This document shows positions 5,540 to 6,293 of a stretch of 6,293 nt of DNA, one piece after another (the stretch's first letter is position 1; the number at the start of each line of letters is the position of its first letter). Origin of the DNA: Bacillota bacterium (GTDB taxonomy: Bacteria; Bacillota; DTU030). Made by a program: the position numbers and the translations under genes. The stretch spans positions 1-6,293 of the forward strand of contig DUTA01000079.1 of NCBI GenBank assembly GCA_012842325.1, read 5' to 3'. A model generated the notes under the pieces. It worked only from the letters and a program-made list of their open reading frames with translations. It was not told where the DNA came from and made no database searches.

Positions 5540-6025
5540 CTACCGTGCACTCTCCTTCAGGGCCCGGGCCATTTCCCGCTGGGCGTCCCGCCGGGCCATT
5601 GCTTCCCTCTTATCATACTTTTGTTTCCCCCTCGCCAGGGCCAGTTCCACCTTGGCCAGCCCCCGGCGGTTAAAGTAAATCTTGAGGGGGACGAGGGTAA
5701 GGCCCTTTTCCCTGACAGCCCCCAGTAAGCGGTTGATCTCCCTTTTGTGGAGCAACAGCTTCCGGGGCCGCTTGGCTTCGTGGTTAAAATAGCTGGCCTT
5801 ATCGTAGGGGCTGATGTGCACATTATACAGAAATACCTCGCCCCTATCAACCCGGGCATAGGCATCCCGCAGATTGGCCTTGCCCTGCCGCAGGGATTTC
5901 ACCTCCGAACCCTGGAGGGCAATCCCTGCTTCCATTGTTTCGAGGATGTGGTAGTCATGCCTTGCCTTTCGATTGTTGATCACGGCTGCCTGTTGGTCCT
6001 TGTCGGCCGTTGCCTTTGGCTTCAT
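5540..6025 (-). CDS. smpB: SsrA-binding protein SmpB
   Basis: Small RNA-binding protein that binds the tRNA-like end of tmRNA and carries it into the empty A site of stalled ribosomes. The 161 residues are full length for the family. Visible signatures are NRKARHDYHILETMEAGIAL (18-37), GSEVKSLRQGKANLRDAYA (39-57), the strand VHISPY (69-74), RPRKLLLHKREI (86-97), KGLTLVPLKIYF (107-118), and the basic tail GKQKYDKREAMARRDAQRE (133-151), which becomes helical in the mRNA channel. The ATG at 6025 is preferred over an in-frame TTG at 6064: CTGGAG lies eight bases upstream of the ATG, the TTG has no ribosome site, and family proteins begin at about this point. The gene is 19 bases upstream of ssrA on the same strand. 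Confidence 0.96.
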   Translation of the reverse strand: MKPKATADKDQQAAVINNRKARHDYHILETMEAGIALQGSEVKSLRQGKANLRDAYARVDRGEVFLYNVHISPYDKASYFNHEAKRPRKLLLHKREINRLLGAVREKGLTLVPLKIYFNRRGLAKVELALARGKQKYDKREAMARRDAQREMARALKESAR

Positions 6026-6046
6026 AAAAACCACTCCAGTAAGGTA

Positions 6047-6083
6047 AACCCTTCCTTGCGGCAAGTGCTGCAGAAGAAGGGTT
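6047..6083 (-). other. Hairpin in the smpB leader
   Basis: On the minus strand AACCCTTC (6083-6076) pairs perfectly with GAAGGGTT (6054-6047) across a 21-base loop. It ends about 12 bases before the smpB ribosome site. The 3' arm is followed by only three Ts, so it is not a strong terminator. It may be a translation-affecting or stability element of the ~90-base leader. Confidence 0.45.
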
Positions 6084-6122
6084 CAACACCAGATCCACAA
6101 AATCGCTTTCAGCTTCATCCCT

Positions 6123-6151
6123 ATTGTACCCTACCGGCAGGGCAAAGTCAA
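6123..6151 (-). promoter_or_regulatory. Sigma-A-type promoter of smpB-ssrA
   Basis: TTGACT (6151-6146) and TACAAT (6128-6123) on the minus strand are separated by exactly 17 bases; each box is one base off consensus. Transcription would begin near 6116, giving a leader of about 90 bases before smpB. This is the best promoter in the window and probably drives both smpB and ssrA. Confidence 0.85.
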
Positions 6152-6210
6152 GTAAAGGCCCGGCCAGGTATCTGTCAAGATAACTCGGGTACTTTTCCTT
6201 CCGAAGTGAT

Positions 6211-6293
6211 TTATTGTATTTTTTTGGTAGAAGACTGGATAACGTGAATGCTTCCAGCTTTCTCTGCGTTTTTAATCATTTTGATGAAGCAGA
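6211..6293 (-). CDS. Possible 3' end of an unidentified minus-strand gene
   Basis: From the right edge an open frame reads CFIKMIKNAEKAGSIHVIQS and ends STKKIQ with TAA at 6211-6213. The codons favour purine-first triplets, as real genes do, and the DNA is AT-richer than its neighbours. The tail does not look like the RNase R that often precedes smpB. An opposite-strand frame is open over the same bases, so coding is uncertain; the stretch might be just upstream sequence of smpB. Confidence 0.25.
   Translation of the reverse strand, partial: CFIKMIKNAEKAGSIHVIQSSTKKIQ

Noticed and set aside
5540..6064. SmpB starting at the TTG at 6064
   Set aside because: No ribosome site, it starts inside the leader hairpin region, and 13 extra residues are not family-like.
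5747..6247. Plus-strand 166-codon frame opposite smpB
   Set aside because: Antisense to smpB and its promoter; no family resemblance.
1..6293. CRISPR array, insertion sequence, tRNA or rRNA genes, prophage or defence genes
   Set aside because: No regularly spaced repeats, transposase motifs, terminal inverted repeats or cloverleaf other than the tmRNA ends were seen on either strand.

Overview
The window looks like chromosomal core DNA of a spore-forming, Gram-positive Clostridia-type bacterium. The basis is a GerM-type lipoprotein, the order gerM - rph - rdgB (known from Bacillus subtilis), a YebE/UPF0316-type membrane protein, and an smpB-ssrA pair whose tmRNA encodes the tag ANDNYALAA. 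GC-rich coding DNA, CCCGGG-rich intergenic stretches and the general protein style suggest a thermophilic acetogen such as Moorella, but that genus guess is from impression only.

Left part (1-3979), all on the minus strand and read right to left: a GerMN-domain lipoprotein gene, a probable terminator and a ~300-base gap holding a doubtful small frame, a UPF0316/DUF2179 membrane protein with a TTG start, a GntR-family regulator with a GTG start and an unrecognised C-terminal domain, rph (RNase PH), and rdgB (XTP/dITP diphosphatase). rdgB overlaps rph by 14 bases and runs off the left edge. The last four genes are close enough to be one transcript.

Middle (3980-5161): a ~290-base divergent intergenic region contains two clear dyads and a possible leader peptide. 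It is followed by murB on the plus strand, which stands alone here. The stop codon of murB lies in the loop of a perfect 11-bp terminator hairpin.

Right part (5168-6151), minus strand: smpB is followed 19 bases later by ssrA (tmRNA). A near-consensus sigma-A promoter (TTGACT, 17 bases, TACAAT) lies upstream of smpB, so the two partners of trans-translation are probably made from one transcript, with tmRNA cut out by processing. The tmRNA runs into the same hairpin that ends murB, so that hairpin serves both strands. The last ~140 bases are AT-richer and may hold the 3' end of another minus-strand gene.

No mobile element, CRISPR array, toxin or defence system was seen. The window is mainly housekeeping. 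The points worth a second look are small: a tmRNA T-loop variant, operator-like dyads, three possible mini-ORFs in leaders or gaps, and the novel-looking sensor domain of the GntR protein.
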